Source: Heliocidaris erythrogramma | Lineage: Eukaryota; Echinodermata; Echinoidea; Camarodonta; Echinometridae | DNA length: 64,000 bases | Assembly: GCA_025617745.1 (NCBI GenBank) | Contig: CM046853.1 | Span: 7,870,873-7,934,872, forward strand | Direction: 5' to 3' | Shown here: piece by piece, positions 11,271-21,906 of the stretch | Position numbering within the stretch: the stretch's first letter is position 1 | Layout of the letters: the number at the start of each line of letters is the position of its first letter | The notes under the pieces: generated by a model | The model's input: only the letters and a program-made list of their open reading frames with translations | Database searches by the model: none | Told to the model about the DNA's origin: nothing | Translations under genes and position numbers: made by a program

Positions 11271-12168
11271 GATTAGTGTAGATTAGAGTATAATGCATCT
11301 CTATAGAAAATTAGAAAGAAATCTGTCAAGAAATGTGACCTGCAGAGCGCACACAAGATATCCACTAAAAGATGACCTTTGACCCTACAGAAGACGGAAC
11401 ACTGGGGGCAGCATCAGCAAACACTTAAGATGTGTAGATTTTACCAAGACACACCTCCATATAAAATTTGAAAGAAATCCGTCAAGAAATGTGGCAATTA
11501 GAGCGCACAAAGACATATGACCTTTGACCCTATAAAGGACAGAACAATGAGGGCAGCATTATCAAAAAGTATAAATTTTGTAGATTGAACAAGATACATC
11601 ATACAAAATCCGTCAAGAAACATGGCCTGCAGAGCACACACAAGACATCATAGAAAATATGATCTTTGACCTTATAAAATACGGAACACTGGTGGCAGCA
11701 TCACCAAAAACTAGAGATGTGTAGATTTGACCAAGATACACCTCCATACAAAATTTTTGAAAGAAATCCGTCAAGAAGTGCAGAAGAGCGCATGAAATAG
11801 ACAAATGACCTTTGACCCTATAAAGGACGGAACAATGAGGGCAGCATCACCAAAAAGTAAAGATGTGTAGATTGTACCAAGATACATCTCCATACAAAAT
11901 TTGAAAGAAATCCATCAAGAAATATGGCCTGTAGAGTGCACTCACCCCATCCTCCAAAGTATGACCTTTGACCCTATAAAAGACGGGACACTGGTGGCAG
12001 CATCACCAAAAACTATAGGCTTCTAGATTATACCAGAGACACCTTCATGCAAAATTTGAACGAAATCCGTTCAGAAATGTGACTGCCAGAGCGCACACAA
12101 GAGTGCACACAAGACATCTAACACGGCTGAATCCAAAGTACCCTCCGGCATTCTGCCGGGGATACAAT
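11271..12168. mobile_element. Tandem-core element, 5'-truncated copy
   Basis: Five to six degenerate copies of a 110-160 bp unit, with landmarks GACCTTTGACCCTATAAA, GGCAGCATCACCAAAAACTA, ACCAAGATACACCTCCATAC and AATTTGAAAGAAATCCGTCA. It ends in CCGGCATTCTGCCGGGGATA. The same units make up the elements at 16758 and 58355, but the conserved left end GTATCCCCCGGCGCTGGCAG is missing here. Confidence 0.75.
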
Positions 12169-12171
12169 AAT

Positions 12172-12500
12172 TATATTGGATGGCTCTGTATGGGATACTG
12201 TACCTTCAATTCGTGCAATATTGGCCCTAACTCGTGGAATATTTTATAATATCGCACAGCAAGTTTAGTACTGTAGCCTATGGGGAATTCCGCGTTCCGT
12301 GCAATATGCTCTCATATTGCACGCGCAAATCAAGCGGTCAAAAATATGCGTTTTTAATGCGCCGCTAAAATGCCTTATATAGGTAATAATACATCTTATT
12401 ACCTATATAAGGCATTTTAGCACTCATCTTCGATTTGTGCAATATTGGCCCTAACTCGTGGAATATTCTCTGGTATCCCATTCAGAGCCATCCAATATAA
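12172..12500. mobile_element. 329-bp MITE with 26-bp perfect internal hairpin
   Basis: TIRs of 27 bp (TATATTGGATGGCTCTGTAT and, inverted, TATATTGGATGGCTCTGAAT). A 40-bp direct repeat (GTGCAATATTGGCCCTAACT) occurs at 12213 and 12436. Between the two copies is a perfect hairpin, 26-bp arms 12364-12389 and 12396-12421 with loop TACATC. It abuts the preceding tandem-core element directly. Confidence 0.8.
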
Positions 12501-13637
12501 TATAAGCATGGAATCAAAATTAAAATGTCTCATATCAGTAGGAAATTAATCAATTAATCAGCTGTTGCTAGGTCGGTCAAATCTTTTTTATGTACAGTGT
12601 ATATATTATGTAACATTGTATACTCCTCGAAACAGTGTTGTCAGCCTGTTTTACAATGATACATACATGTACACATACATGCTGCCTATTTTAGTACTCT
12701 AGTACACTGCAATCTTTAATGACGTCATTGAAAGGACATTGCACAGAAGACTCAAAATGAATCTAATTAACTGTAATTCAAATGAACTTATCCTCCATTG
12801 GCTAACTTTCTCCTCAGTTTTTCTCCATCTACTGTATTTTCTTTCCTATAATCGATTCCTCCTATATATGCAAAACTCGTACTCATATAATGATGTTCTT
12901 TCAGTTACTTGTGTTTAATTCTCCATACTGCATATAGCGAAAAGTTGGCCCATAATGCATTGCATTATCTTGTCAACATCCGAGAGTTCTTTACAGTCAT
13001 GGTATCTTCCGGTTCCAGATCCAAGTACACCGCGGCACATAGTTAGCTAGCGCCAGTTGCTATAAAGCATTGTTATGTATTACTAACGTGCATTAGACAG
13101 AGAGTACTGCACTCAAAATAAAATCATTTAAAAACTAAGCAGCCTACATAATGCCTGGTGATCTGCATAAAAGCATACGGAGCATCAATCTTTATAAAGG
13201 GGAGTTTCACATTACTCGTCCCTAAATGCGCTCAGACGTTTTTTTTTTCTATTTCTGCATCAATGCATAATAATCATAAAAACTTAATTCTCATCCAAAT
13301 ATTTTTGAAATGTGCATATATATTATCATAATATATTCAACCTGTAGATCTATACCGCATCCCTCTCTGAAAACAATGAATGAGCCCATGTTCCTTCAAG
13401 AAATTTTATTTCTCCTTCGGAAAATAGGCAGTATATCATCAAATAATCATGAGTGATATATCTTCTTGGTATAAAAATACGAGATTCTGCATTTATATAT
13501 TAATATTTGCAGAATCGAGATGTATGACTACCGAAAGATAAGTTATTTACATTGAAAATTTGTTTTATGCCACGAAATTGTGACGCCGTGCGTGTACGGT
13601 TACTTTTAGCTGTAGGCCGAAAGTCAGTGGGGTGATA
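12501..13637. other. Non-coding, no gene recognised
   Basis: No supported exon or repeat. There is a CpG-containing stretch near 13000-13040 and a T-run at 13240. Nothing else stands out. Confidence 0.4.
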
Positions 13638-13742
13638 TACAGTGTGTTGCAGAAAAAAGGAAACAGGATTTCATGGCAGAAATTTTCTATCATAATGAAT
13701 AATTTCATTGATGATATATACATGTATGAAAAGCTCTGCTTC

Positions 13743-13785
<43 letters not shown>

Positions 13786-15843
13786 TTTGATTCCTGCATG
13801 TTTCACAATAATCAGTTTCATACATACAAACTTTGAAAATAGAAACACACAGAGGTCTGGCAATATAAGCTGCACGCTTGAAGTTTTGCCATACCTAACA
13901 TCTTACATATTTCATACATTCTTAAAAGTAAACATAGATTAATAGATTAAATACAACAACAAAAAAAGTGCAAATATAATACACTATATACAGATACAAA
14001 TACAGATAAAGAATAAGATTGAAATCTCTACAGTACGTTCTAGAGCAAGAAAAATGTAGTAGACATGATAAAGGTGCAGTCCATCCATACTGAAGGAGAA
14101 ACAGAGAGAAAAGAGAGAGAGAAGAAAACGTAAGACAAGCAAGAGAGAGGGGGAGGGAGAGAGAGAGAGAGAGGGGGAGGGAGAGAGAGAGAGAGAGGGG
14201 GGGGGGGTGGTGGGAAGATGCCCTAATTAACAATACCACTGCGCATAATTACATATCATGGCAAATTATACATGTATACATATATAGAATATATACAATC
14301 ATAATATAATTAAGTACACGCTGTGTTATGGGGAATTAACAACCAACTAATAGAACAAATATCTTAAATAAAAATGTTTGCAATGAGCATGCGCTTGACT
14401 GCATTTTTAAAAGAGTAAATTGTAGGCAAATTACGTGTTTCAATTAGTAAAGAATTCCAAACGTCTGGACCAGTATGTCTCACTGATTTATGTGCCAATA
14501 CTGTACGTGGATTAAACAAGTGCAAGTTTGCTGCTTGTCTCGTCGAATAAGAGTGAATAGCATTGTTTTCCATGAACATGGAAGAAAACGAGGCAGGTAA
14601 AACATTAGTACTATAACGATACATAAATAAAGAGGTTTGAAGAAAATTAATTTCACCGACTTTAAGGCATTTAAACCTAGCAAACAGGGGATCTGTGTGT
14701 TCACGATAACCAACCCCAGCACAAATTCTTAAAGCTTTCTTTTGTAACAGATGAATGTCACTTGTTACACTCTTTGACACTGCCCATAGAATATTACAAT
14801 AAGAAATATATGGCAAAAACAAGGTATTATATATCATCAATAATATTCTGTCAGACACAAGATATCTTACTCTATATAAAATCCCAATACTCCGAGAAAT
14901 TGGAGACATTATACTGTTCCGGTGGTCATCCCAGTCTAGCTTCTCATTAATATGAACACCCAGGAACTTAGTACAAACCTTCCTCTCCAATTCCACATCA
15001 TCCAGTCTAACTACTAATTGTTGCTCATTGCAAATCTTCCTTCCCTTAAAATGAATATAGTTTGTTTTTGATACATTTAAAGCTAACAAGTTACTTCGAA
15101 ACCATTGTGTTAACTTAGGAAGCTCAATATTAATTCTAGTCTTGACTGTGTGTATATCACGGTGAGAGAGGAAAACGCTTGTATCATCTGCGAATAATAT
15201 ATATTGCAAGGCAGTAGATGCATTACATATATCATTAACATATATAAGAAACAATAGAGGCCCTAGAATAGAACCTTGAGGGACACCACTTTTTAAAACA
15301 AGAATATCAGAGTTTACAGAATTATGACATGTATATTGTCTTCTGTTAGATAAATAACTAGAAAACCATCGCAGAGCGATACCCCGTACACCATAATGTT
15401 CCAGTTTACACAACAAAATTGAGTGGTCGAGAGTGTCGAAAGCCTTACTCAAATCCATAAATACTCCAACCACATGCTGACGATCAGCAAGGGCCTGAGA
15501 CACACGGTCATAAAATTTCAACAATGCAAGGTCAGTTGAATGTGATTTACGAAACCCATACTGGTCTGGATTGAGCAACTCATGCTTCTCTAAGAATGCG
15601 TAGAGCCTATTATAGACAACCCTCTCTAATAATTTTGAAAAGGTTGGCAAAATTGAAATTGGTCTATAATTGCAGATATTCATAACATTATCTTTTTTAT
15701 GAACAGGAACAACTTTAGCAAGCTTTAAAGAAGAAGGAAATACTCCAGTTATCAGAGAGAGATTACAAATGTGTGCCAGGGGAACCAAAATCAGACCAAT
15801 GACCTGTTTTACGAAGGAAGTACTTATCTCATCATGCCCACAG
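13743..15843 (-). mobile_element. Non-LTR retrotransposon (Jockey/CR1 group), 5'-truncated, RT intact over 474 codons
   Basis: The minus-strand frame 14364-15788 encodes most of a LINE reverse transcriptase. Motifs in order: NYRPISILPTFSKLLE (about residue 40), QYGFRKSHSTDLAL (76), F-MDLSKAFDTLDH (catalytic D, about 111), SGVPQGSILGPLLF (167), ILFADDTSVF (catalytic DD, 201-202), then KFLGVHINEKLDW and a C-terminal region. Upstream the frame continues to about 15840 (HDEISTSFV), where it stops abruptly, as in 5' truncation. No endonuclease domain is present. The 3' end carries a GA-rich microsatellite (14100-14210) and an (AAATA)n tail at 13743-13788. The clade call is from general motif look. 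Confidence 0.9.
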
Positions 15844-16544
15844 GAGTTACTTTCTCTTCTTTAATTTGATGCACAGCTCAATATTCATAATTCACGCATG
15901 ATTGAATTAAAACAATGGAAAGTGGTGGTACCAAAATTTCATTTGCACACACAAATTGTAACTGAGTTTTTGGGATAGTAAACATGGATGGGTGTAGAAA
16001 CTTGCTGCAGGCTCCCAGAGTGAGCCCATTCCATTACGACGAACACCCTTTGTTCTGTGGCCAGTTGCATGGTCAAGCTGGCTTATGATAGTTTGCTTAA
16101 TTTTCAGCCTTTTCATACTCTAACCTTCTCTAATGTTCCTTTTCGTTCCCCATGTCTGTGTCAATTCTCCCAAGCATTTAGTCCATTGTCATCTGCTAGG
16201 TCAGGAAAGCTGAATGGCTTCTTACTCAACTATCGACTCATTTGGGCAGAAATCAAGCATGTTTTCATTTCACTTGTCATTCACCTTTTAAGCATGAGGT
16301 GCCATATAAAAGAAAAATTATTTTTTATGTGATTTTTTTCTTTGTTCAAAATAATAACGTTATCTACCCTAAAAACTCACTCAAAGGTACGATTTGTGCG
16401 TGCAAATGAAAGTTTGGTACCACCATTTTCCATTGTTTTAATTCAATCATTCGTGCATTATGAATAATAAGTTGTGCATCAAATGAAAGAAGAGAAGCAG
16501 AGCTTTTCATACATGTATATCTCATCAAGGAAATTATTCATTAT

Positions 16545-18261
16545 TGTAAGCTGACCAATTTTCTATCTCTGCACTGCTCTATACATCTTTTCAAACAGAT
16601 CAAAATTAAAACTCTTGCTCTCCTAAAATAAAAACATGCTACAGTCTAACTGAAGAAAGGGAGATAAAATAAAATATTCTTCACTAGACGAGATCCTGAG
16701 TTGCACTGACTTTAATATTAAACATAAATTCAATTTGACCAGTACAGATTTCCACATAAACTAGAAATGTGCATTCCTCGTGCCGCGCAATGCGAAATGT
16801 ATCCCCCGGCGCTGGCAGCGATTTGAAGGAGGGACAAAGACCCTCCCCCATCCCCTCCCTCAAACAAAAGGATGGTGTAAAAATTGCCGCCAGTGGCCCG
16901 GAATATTGTCAACACCAGGAGCAGCATTACCAAAACGATTTGTGTAGATTAGAGTATAATGCATTTTTATAGAAAATTCGGAAGAAATATGACCTCAGAG
17001 CGCACATAAGACATCCACTAAAATATGACCTTTGATCCTATGAAAGACGGAACACTAGAGGCAGCATCACCAAAAACTGTAGAGGTGTAATCTATAATGG
17101 ACCTACATACAAAATTTGAATGAAATCCGTCAAGAAATGCAGAAGTAAGAGTGCACAAAAGGGACAAATGAGCTTTGACCCTATAAAGGACGGAACAACG
17201 AGGGCAGCATCACCAAACAGTAAAGATGTGTAGATTATACCAAGATACATCTCCATACAAAATTTGAAAGAAATCCATCAAGAAATGTGGCCTGCAGAGT
17301 GAACTCACGCCATCCCTTGAAGTATGACCTTTGACTCTATAAAAGACGGGACACTGGTGGCAGCATCACCAAAAACTACAGGTTTTTAGATTACACCAAG
17401 GGACACCTTCATGCAAAATTTGAACGAAATCCGTCAAGAAATGCAGAAGTAAGAGTGCAAGAAATGGAAAAATGACCTTTGACCCTATAAAGGACGGAAC
17501 AATGAGGGCAGCATCACCAAAAATTAAATATGTGTAGATTATACCAAGATACATCTCCATACAAAATTTGAATGAAATCCGTCAAGAAATGCAGAAGTAA
17601 GAGTGCACAAAAGGGACAAATGAGCGCACACAAACTTTGAGAAATGTGACCGCTAGAGCGCACACAAACTTTCCCCAAAAATATGGCCTTTTACCCTATA
17701 AAAGACGGAACACTGGGGGCAGCATCACCAGAAACTATAGGGGTCCAGATTTTACCAAGATACACGTCCATAGGAAGTCTGAAAGAAATTCGTCGAGAAA
17801 TGTGACCGCTAGAGCGCACACAAGAATGTGACGCGGCGGCGGCGAAACGCTGCTGAATCCAAAGTATCCTCCGGCATACTGCCGGGGGATACAATTACAT
17901 CAATAATTAAACAACCAATCAGCAATAAGAAAAAATGGAATTGTCAACAGAAATGGAATAACCCAGAGAGAAGCAAGAATCAATAATCAGCATGGAAGGA
18001 TGGTCATGAGATGTTCTGAATATGAATGAGAATGTAACAATAGAAACATGTGGAGTTGGAATGTAAAAGGAACTATGAGAGATGGAATGGAATGGGAGAA
18101 ACCAGGTGTGGCTGTGGCAGTGACATGTGAAAGTGGAGAGAGTAAATGAAGGTCACGAGTTGAAGTGTAAATAAACAGGCAAATATAAAGAAAGGAGTAT
18201 GGGACAGCAAAATGTAAAACAGCAAAGTAAAATACCTACCTACTGCAAAATTCAACTGTTA
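16545..18261. mobile_element. 1.7-kb insertion flanked by CATTAT, carrying a tandem-core element
   Basis: The block breaks the right arm of the foldback element. The arm reads ATTATTCATTAT up to 16544 and resumes CATTATGATAGAAAATTCTG at 18262. It could be one insertion or two. The tandem-core element 16758-17899 occupies most of it. The remainder (17900-18261) is AT-rich with no gene. Confidence 0.5.
16758..17899. mobile_element. 1.14-kb tandem-core element with GTATCCCCCGGC ends
   Basis: The left end has GTATCCCCCGGCGCTGGCAG at 16799. The right end has GCATACTGCCGGGGGATACA at 17875-17894, an inverted match over the CCCCCGGC core. Between lie tandem units with landmarks GACCTTTGACCCTATAAA, GCAGCATCACCAAAAACT and AATTTGAACGAAATCCGTC. 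A (CGG)3 run sits just before the right end. Sequence is nearly identical to the element at 58355, which has more units and a longer CGG run. Confidence 0.8.
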
Positions 18262-18318
18262 CATTATGATAGAAAATTCTGCCGAGAAATCTGGTTTCCT
18301 TTTTTCTGGGACACACTG

Positions 18319-18626
18319 GAGTGTACCCTAGATATGGGGTCGCAATGGCCTAGACTTAGTGGTGTGAATGTAATGTTTATACAACGGAGCGTCCTCTTGA
18401 TGACCAAAGTATGCTTGCAAAATATGACAATTGCTTTATCACGAACAGATTTATGCTATATCTAGTACAGTATGCAAACATAGGAAAGCTTTCTTTTAGA
18501 ATTTGTAACAAATGCATAAGGTAACGATAGAAACAACTCAGTTTTTTCAGACAGCGTAAAAACTGAATTATGTGGAGTAAAATAAAAGCTCATATTTTAA
18601 AAGGGATATTTCTAGAAATATACATG
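18319..18626. other. Non-coding, no gene recognised
   Basis: AT-rich, nothing supported. Confidence 0.4.
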
Positions 18627-18767
18627 CAGTGGTGGATCCAGGCAGGGGCACCAAGCGAGCTCCCCCCCCCCCCACATTAATTTTTCTGTTTTGTGATTTT
18701 TACTCCCACACCCTCTGCTCCCTCGCCGCTGGCGCCTCCCCATTTCAAATTCCTGGATCCGCCACTG
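18627..18767. mobile_element. 141-bp MITE with CAGTGG(C/T)GGATCCAGG ends
   Basis: TIRs CAGTGGTGGATCCAGG and, inverted, CAGTGGCGGATCCAGG. TACATG occurs directly on both sides (18621-18626, 18768-18773), a probable target duplication. A run of 13 C lies just inside the left end. Such C/G runs behind this end type recur at several places in the window. Confidence 0.85.
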
Positions 18768-19927
18768 TACATGTATACTAGGTGTTAAATGAACAGTTTA
18801 CACTTTTGATCGTTAATAACTCAAAAATTGTACAATGTACTTCATATCAGACTGAAGGTTTTACATTGTAAAGTTGAAGGATGTAAACTTTATTGGAAGC
18901 AAGTTTTATTACATTTCTCTGAATACTTTTTAAAAAATATTGCTCTGAATATTTAATTAGAGATTTCACTCTTTGAAAAATCAAGGCCACAAAATCTGTG
19001 TATCAGTAATCAACTAAAAATGCAACAATCACCATTGTGTGTTGCAGGAGTCAAATCTGTCTCCAAGACAGGAAAAATAAAAAAAATTACAATTTTAACT
19101 GAACTGTATTTTTTTTAAACAATAAAAAATGGACTTCTATGATTTTAGTAAAGATATAATTATGAAATAAAAGAGTCATGAAAATGAATTTTGTCTAAAG
19201 TCTTATTCAGTAAAGGGGCTGAAAACACCCGTGTGTACGTGTGTGCGCACCATAGGTCCACCGATTCACTCTCCCCACAACTTCGGGTTTGTATAGCTCA
19301 TATAGCTTCATGGTTTTACGGACAAAATAATTTAAAAAGTCTAGAACTAGACTAGTGCTGACCCCTCGCCGACTCAGCTGCTTGAGAGAATTAGAGGTCG
19401 TTTGTCATGATAATGCAATTCTTACAGCAACATGCGGAAGGTAAGCTGAATCCTATCCCCGCTGCCAAATTTTTGTAGATAAGTGTTCATATTATCAATA
19501 GAATATTAAGTTTATAATTGAAATATGACCACCACAGCAAATACCGAGGGTGGTTTGCAAGGTTCACCGTGCGTGGGAATGGGTGATTATGACGCGTAGT
19601 ATTTCTGTGTTGACAAGTTCTGATACAGGCCATAGTAGCAAGCCGTGTACAGCTCCGTAGGCCAGTACCAGATTGATAAGCCAAGGAGCTCGTACAGCTA
19701 TGCTGTCTCCAGCACTGACGAAATAAACGGCAGTGAATGGACTGGAGACTTATTCCACGATAATGCCCAATAACCTCGCAATCATATAAGCGTTAGTGCT
19801 CCAATTGACGTTGTCGTTGACCAGACCTTGCTCGACTCGTTTGTTGATGCGTACTCCGAGTCTGACTCTGTTCATGTCTGTTTATTTATAATTAACGAAT
19901 GCATTACGGTACTAAGTTCGTTAGCAT
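18768..19927. other. Non-coding, no gene recognised
   Basis: AT-rich to 19200, then a more balanced stretch (19200-19900) with several CpGs. I could not support an exon on either strand. Confidence 0.4.
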
Positions 19928-19935
19928 ATATACAT

Positions 19936-20488
19936 GGTAGCCCCAGGACGCTGCCACGAAGTGGCAGCGTCCTGAGTGAAACCACTACTATTCCGTGTGT
20001 CTCACAATTTACATGGGCAAATGACAATGTATAGTTGTATCGTAGGGACTATTTTTTAAATCAAAGTATCATGTGATGCCACTTACCTAAACAGACCTTC
20101 CGCAGATCAGCTCTTCCTCAGAAATGTATAGAATCAATCAAATGTCACTTTTTTCAAATTGTAATCCTCCTCTTGTCTCTCGCGAATTCGAATTCGAACG
20201 TATGTAAAAAATATACTGACGCGCATGCGTATTGCAAACTATACATCGGCCTTCGAAATTTTTACTATGCCTACAGGAGCCGGGCACTTAATAGGCCATT
20301 TTTATATCATCCTCATCGAAAAGAAAGACAGTTATTCGGAAAGTATTGTAAGTACCTAAAAAAGCATCCTCAAATGAAGTTATGTCATATTTCATGGTAT
20401 AATTTTGACATACGAGCTTGGATTTTAAGAGGCATCCAACCTTCTGACCTTTCAAATGACTGCTGATCGCAGCCGGCTGCCGCAGTAA
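19936..20488 (+). mobile_element. Unclassified element with hairpins at both ends, copy 1
   Basis: Flanked by ATATACAT on both sides (19928-19935, 20489-20496). Near the left end is a perfect GC-rich hairpin (19944-19974), 14-bp arms around loop GAA, with core CAGGACGCTGCCAC. Near the right end a second stem (20459-20486) pairs ACTGC...CGCAGCC with GGCTGCCGCAGT. There are no terminal inverted repeats between the two ends. Landmarks shared with copy 2: GATGCCACTTACCTAAACAG, CTGACGC-CATGCG-ATTGCAA, and AAGTATTGTAAGTACCTAAAA in part. No coding frame. Confidence 0.75.
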
Positions 20489-20603
20489 ATATACATAGGC
20501 CTAGATACTTTTAAGGCACTTCCTCAAGTTGAAACTTCTCACGCCTCCACCAGCATACATACATCACATATGATCATATCATATTCATAATCACAGTTCA
20601 GCC

Positions 20604-21345
20604 TAGCCCCGGGACGCTGCCACGAAGTGGCAGCGTCCTGAGTGAAACCAGTACGATTCGGTGGGTCTCACAATCTACCAATGTTCAAATGACCATTTAA
20701 AAAATGGCCATGTAATTATTATTTTTTAATTAAAGTATCATATATACGATGCCACTTACCTAAACAGACTTTACACAAATCAGCTTTTCCTAAAAAATGT
20801 GTAGAATCGATGAATGTCACTTTTTACTCTCAATTTTCGAAACCAGTCCCATTCGCCATGTTGTTAAAGCCAAATTGAAAATAGGCACTTGCGCATGCGC
20901 CTATGAATGTTTATTACAATGACGGCATAGTTTTCGTCAATGGAATAATGAATATTCATATACCCACTGTAATCCGCAGATCGCTAGCGTATAGATCTAG
21001 CGCTCTCGCTCAAGCTCGTCTAATGAATATTCATAATCCTCCCTTCTTGTCTGTATTATAATTGGAGCTGCTGACGCATGCGCATTGCAAGCAAAACACC
21101 GACCTTCGGAAGTTTTTACTACAGGCTCTTGGAGATAAATATGCCTTTTTTGTATCATCCTCATTGAAAAGAAAGACGACAGTCAATCGTAAAGTATTGT
21201 AAGTACCTAAAATAGCCTAAAATCAACTGATTTCATGTTTCATGGCTATCATTTTGACAAACGACCTTGTAATTATGTGACATCCATGCGATCAAAGGAC
21301 TGCGAAGCGCAGCCCGTACACTACGTGTTCGGGCTGCCGCAGTAA
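20604..21345 (+). mobile_element. Unclassified element with hairpins at both ends, copy 2
   Basis: Flanked by AGTTCAGCC on both sides (20595-20603, 21346-21354). It carries the same left hairpin (GGGACGCTGCCAC arms, 20611-20640) and a longer right hairpin (21299-21343; GCAGCCCG pairs with CGGGCTGC). Compared with copy 1 it has about 190 bp more in the middle (about 20830-21060), including TGCGCATGCGC and two ATGAATATTCAT blocks. Divergence from copy 1 is substantial, so the copies are separate insertions. Confidence 0.75.
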
Positions 21346-21392
21346 AGTTCAGCCCAACTAAAACACAGCACTGCCAGCACTAGACAGAAATA

Positions 21393-21459
21393 ACCGTCTG
21401 TTATGGGGAAATCTTTAATATTTCTGACATTTTCTCAACCTTCCCCATAGACAGACGGT
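21393..21459. repeat. 67-bp hairpin element
   Basis: ACCGTCTGTTATGGGGAA pairs with TTCCCCATAGACAGACGGT around a spacer of about 30 bp. It may be a minimal MITE or part of the promoter-like region next to the possible exon at 21844. Confidence 0.6.
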
Positions 21460-21843
21460 ACGACCGTGTATCACCAACAAGGTGGACGATCAGCCGACCT
21501 GAGCCTTAGGTCGCGTTGCCGTTACGTATACTGCACGAGTACGCCACTGAATACATGCTACACACACAAACACACAGAGAACCACTTCCGGTTTCGCATA
21601 TGATCGTCCACACACTACGCGATATGTGATCATTCAGTCTCTATGTACGGAGGTCTAGTGGAGCCAGACGAAGTCTCAGCGGAACAACCGACGATACAGA
21701 GAGACTGAAGCTTTTGGTCTATGCCAGCACATATTTCCATGCCTGGGACTACATCATCACAGAGAGTGCAGATTTATTGGAGGCAAAATCAGATGCAGAA
21801 CCGTGGTCATGGACAAGACAGTCATAAAAAATACTTTACTTAC
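21460..21843. other. Mixed sequence next to possible first exon
   Basis: GTGGACGATCA (21482) and TGATCGTCCAC (21601) are inverted about 110 bp apart. A CA-rich patch lies at 21560-21580. On the minus strand this would be the start of the intron after the possible exon at 21844-21906. Confidence 0.4.
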
Positions 21844-21906
21844 CATAACTTGCACTCTAATTGCATCTCGCCGACGGGTTCCGGTTTTGCCACTAATTCC
21901 TGCCAT
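21844..21906 (-). CDS. Possible first coding exon of an unidentified gene
   Basis: On the minus strand an ATG at 21906 sits in a good start context (AAAATGG). It opens 21 codons reading MAGISGKTGTRRRDAIRVQV-M, which end directly at a consensus donor GTAAGTAAAG in phase 0. The peptide is basic and not low in complexity, unlike most short frames nearby. The surrounding 21.4-22.1 kb is relatively rich in CpG (for example CGTACGTGC upstream on this strand), as expected near a promoter. I do not recognise the protein and found no downstream exon, which would lie below 21844 or beyond the left edge. It could be chance. Confidence 0.4.

Larger units (their letters stand above)
13640..18318. mobile_element. 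Composite foldback element with Tc1/mariner-like ends, split by two insertions
   Basis: The left end is CAGTGTGTTGCAGAAAAAAG, preceded by TA. The right end, read inward, is CAGTGTGTCCCAGAAAAAAG. Arms can be followed inward: left 13640-13742 then 15844-15960; right 18318 back to 18262, then 16544 back to 16381. The arms match over blocks such as ACATGTATGAAAAGCTCTGC and AATTAAAACAATGGAAA. The left arm is cut by a LINE (13743-15843). The right arm is cut by about 1.7 kb flanked by CATTAT on both sides (16539-16544, 18262-18267). The outer right flank is not TA, so the target duplication is only half preserved. Confidence 0.65.

Noticed and set aside
13922-14239. 105-codon Ser/Leu-rich frame
   Set aside because: It is the complement of the (GA)n microsatellite in the LINE 3' region.
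19944-19974. HDV-like or hammerhead ribozyme at the hairpin of the two-hairpin element
   Set aside because: The conserved CUGAUGA/GAAA core of hammerheads and the nested pseudoknot of HDV-like ribozymes could not be laid out.
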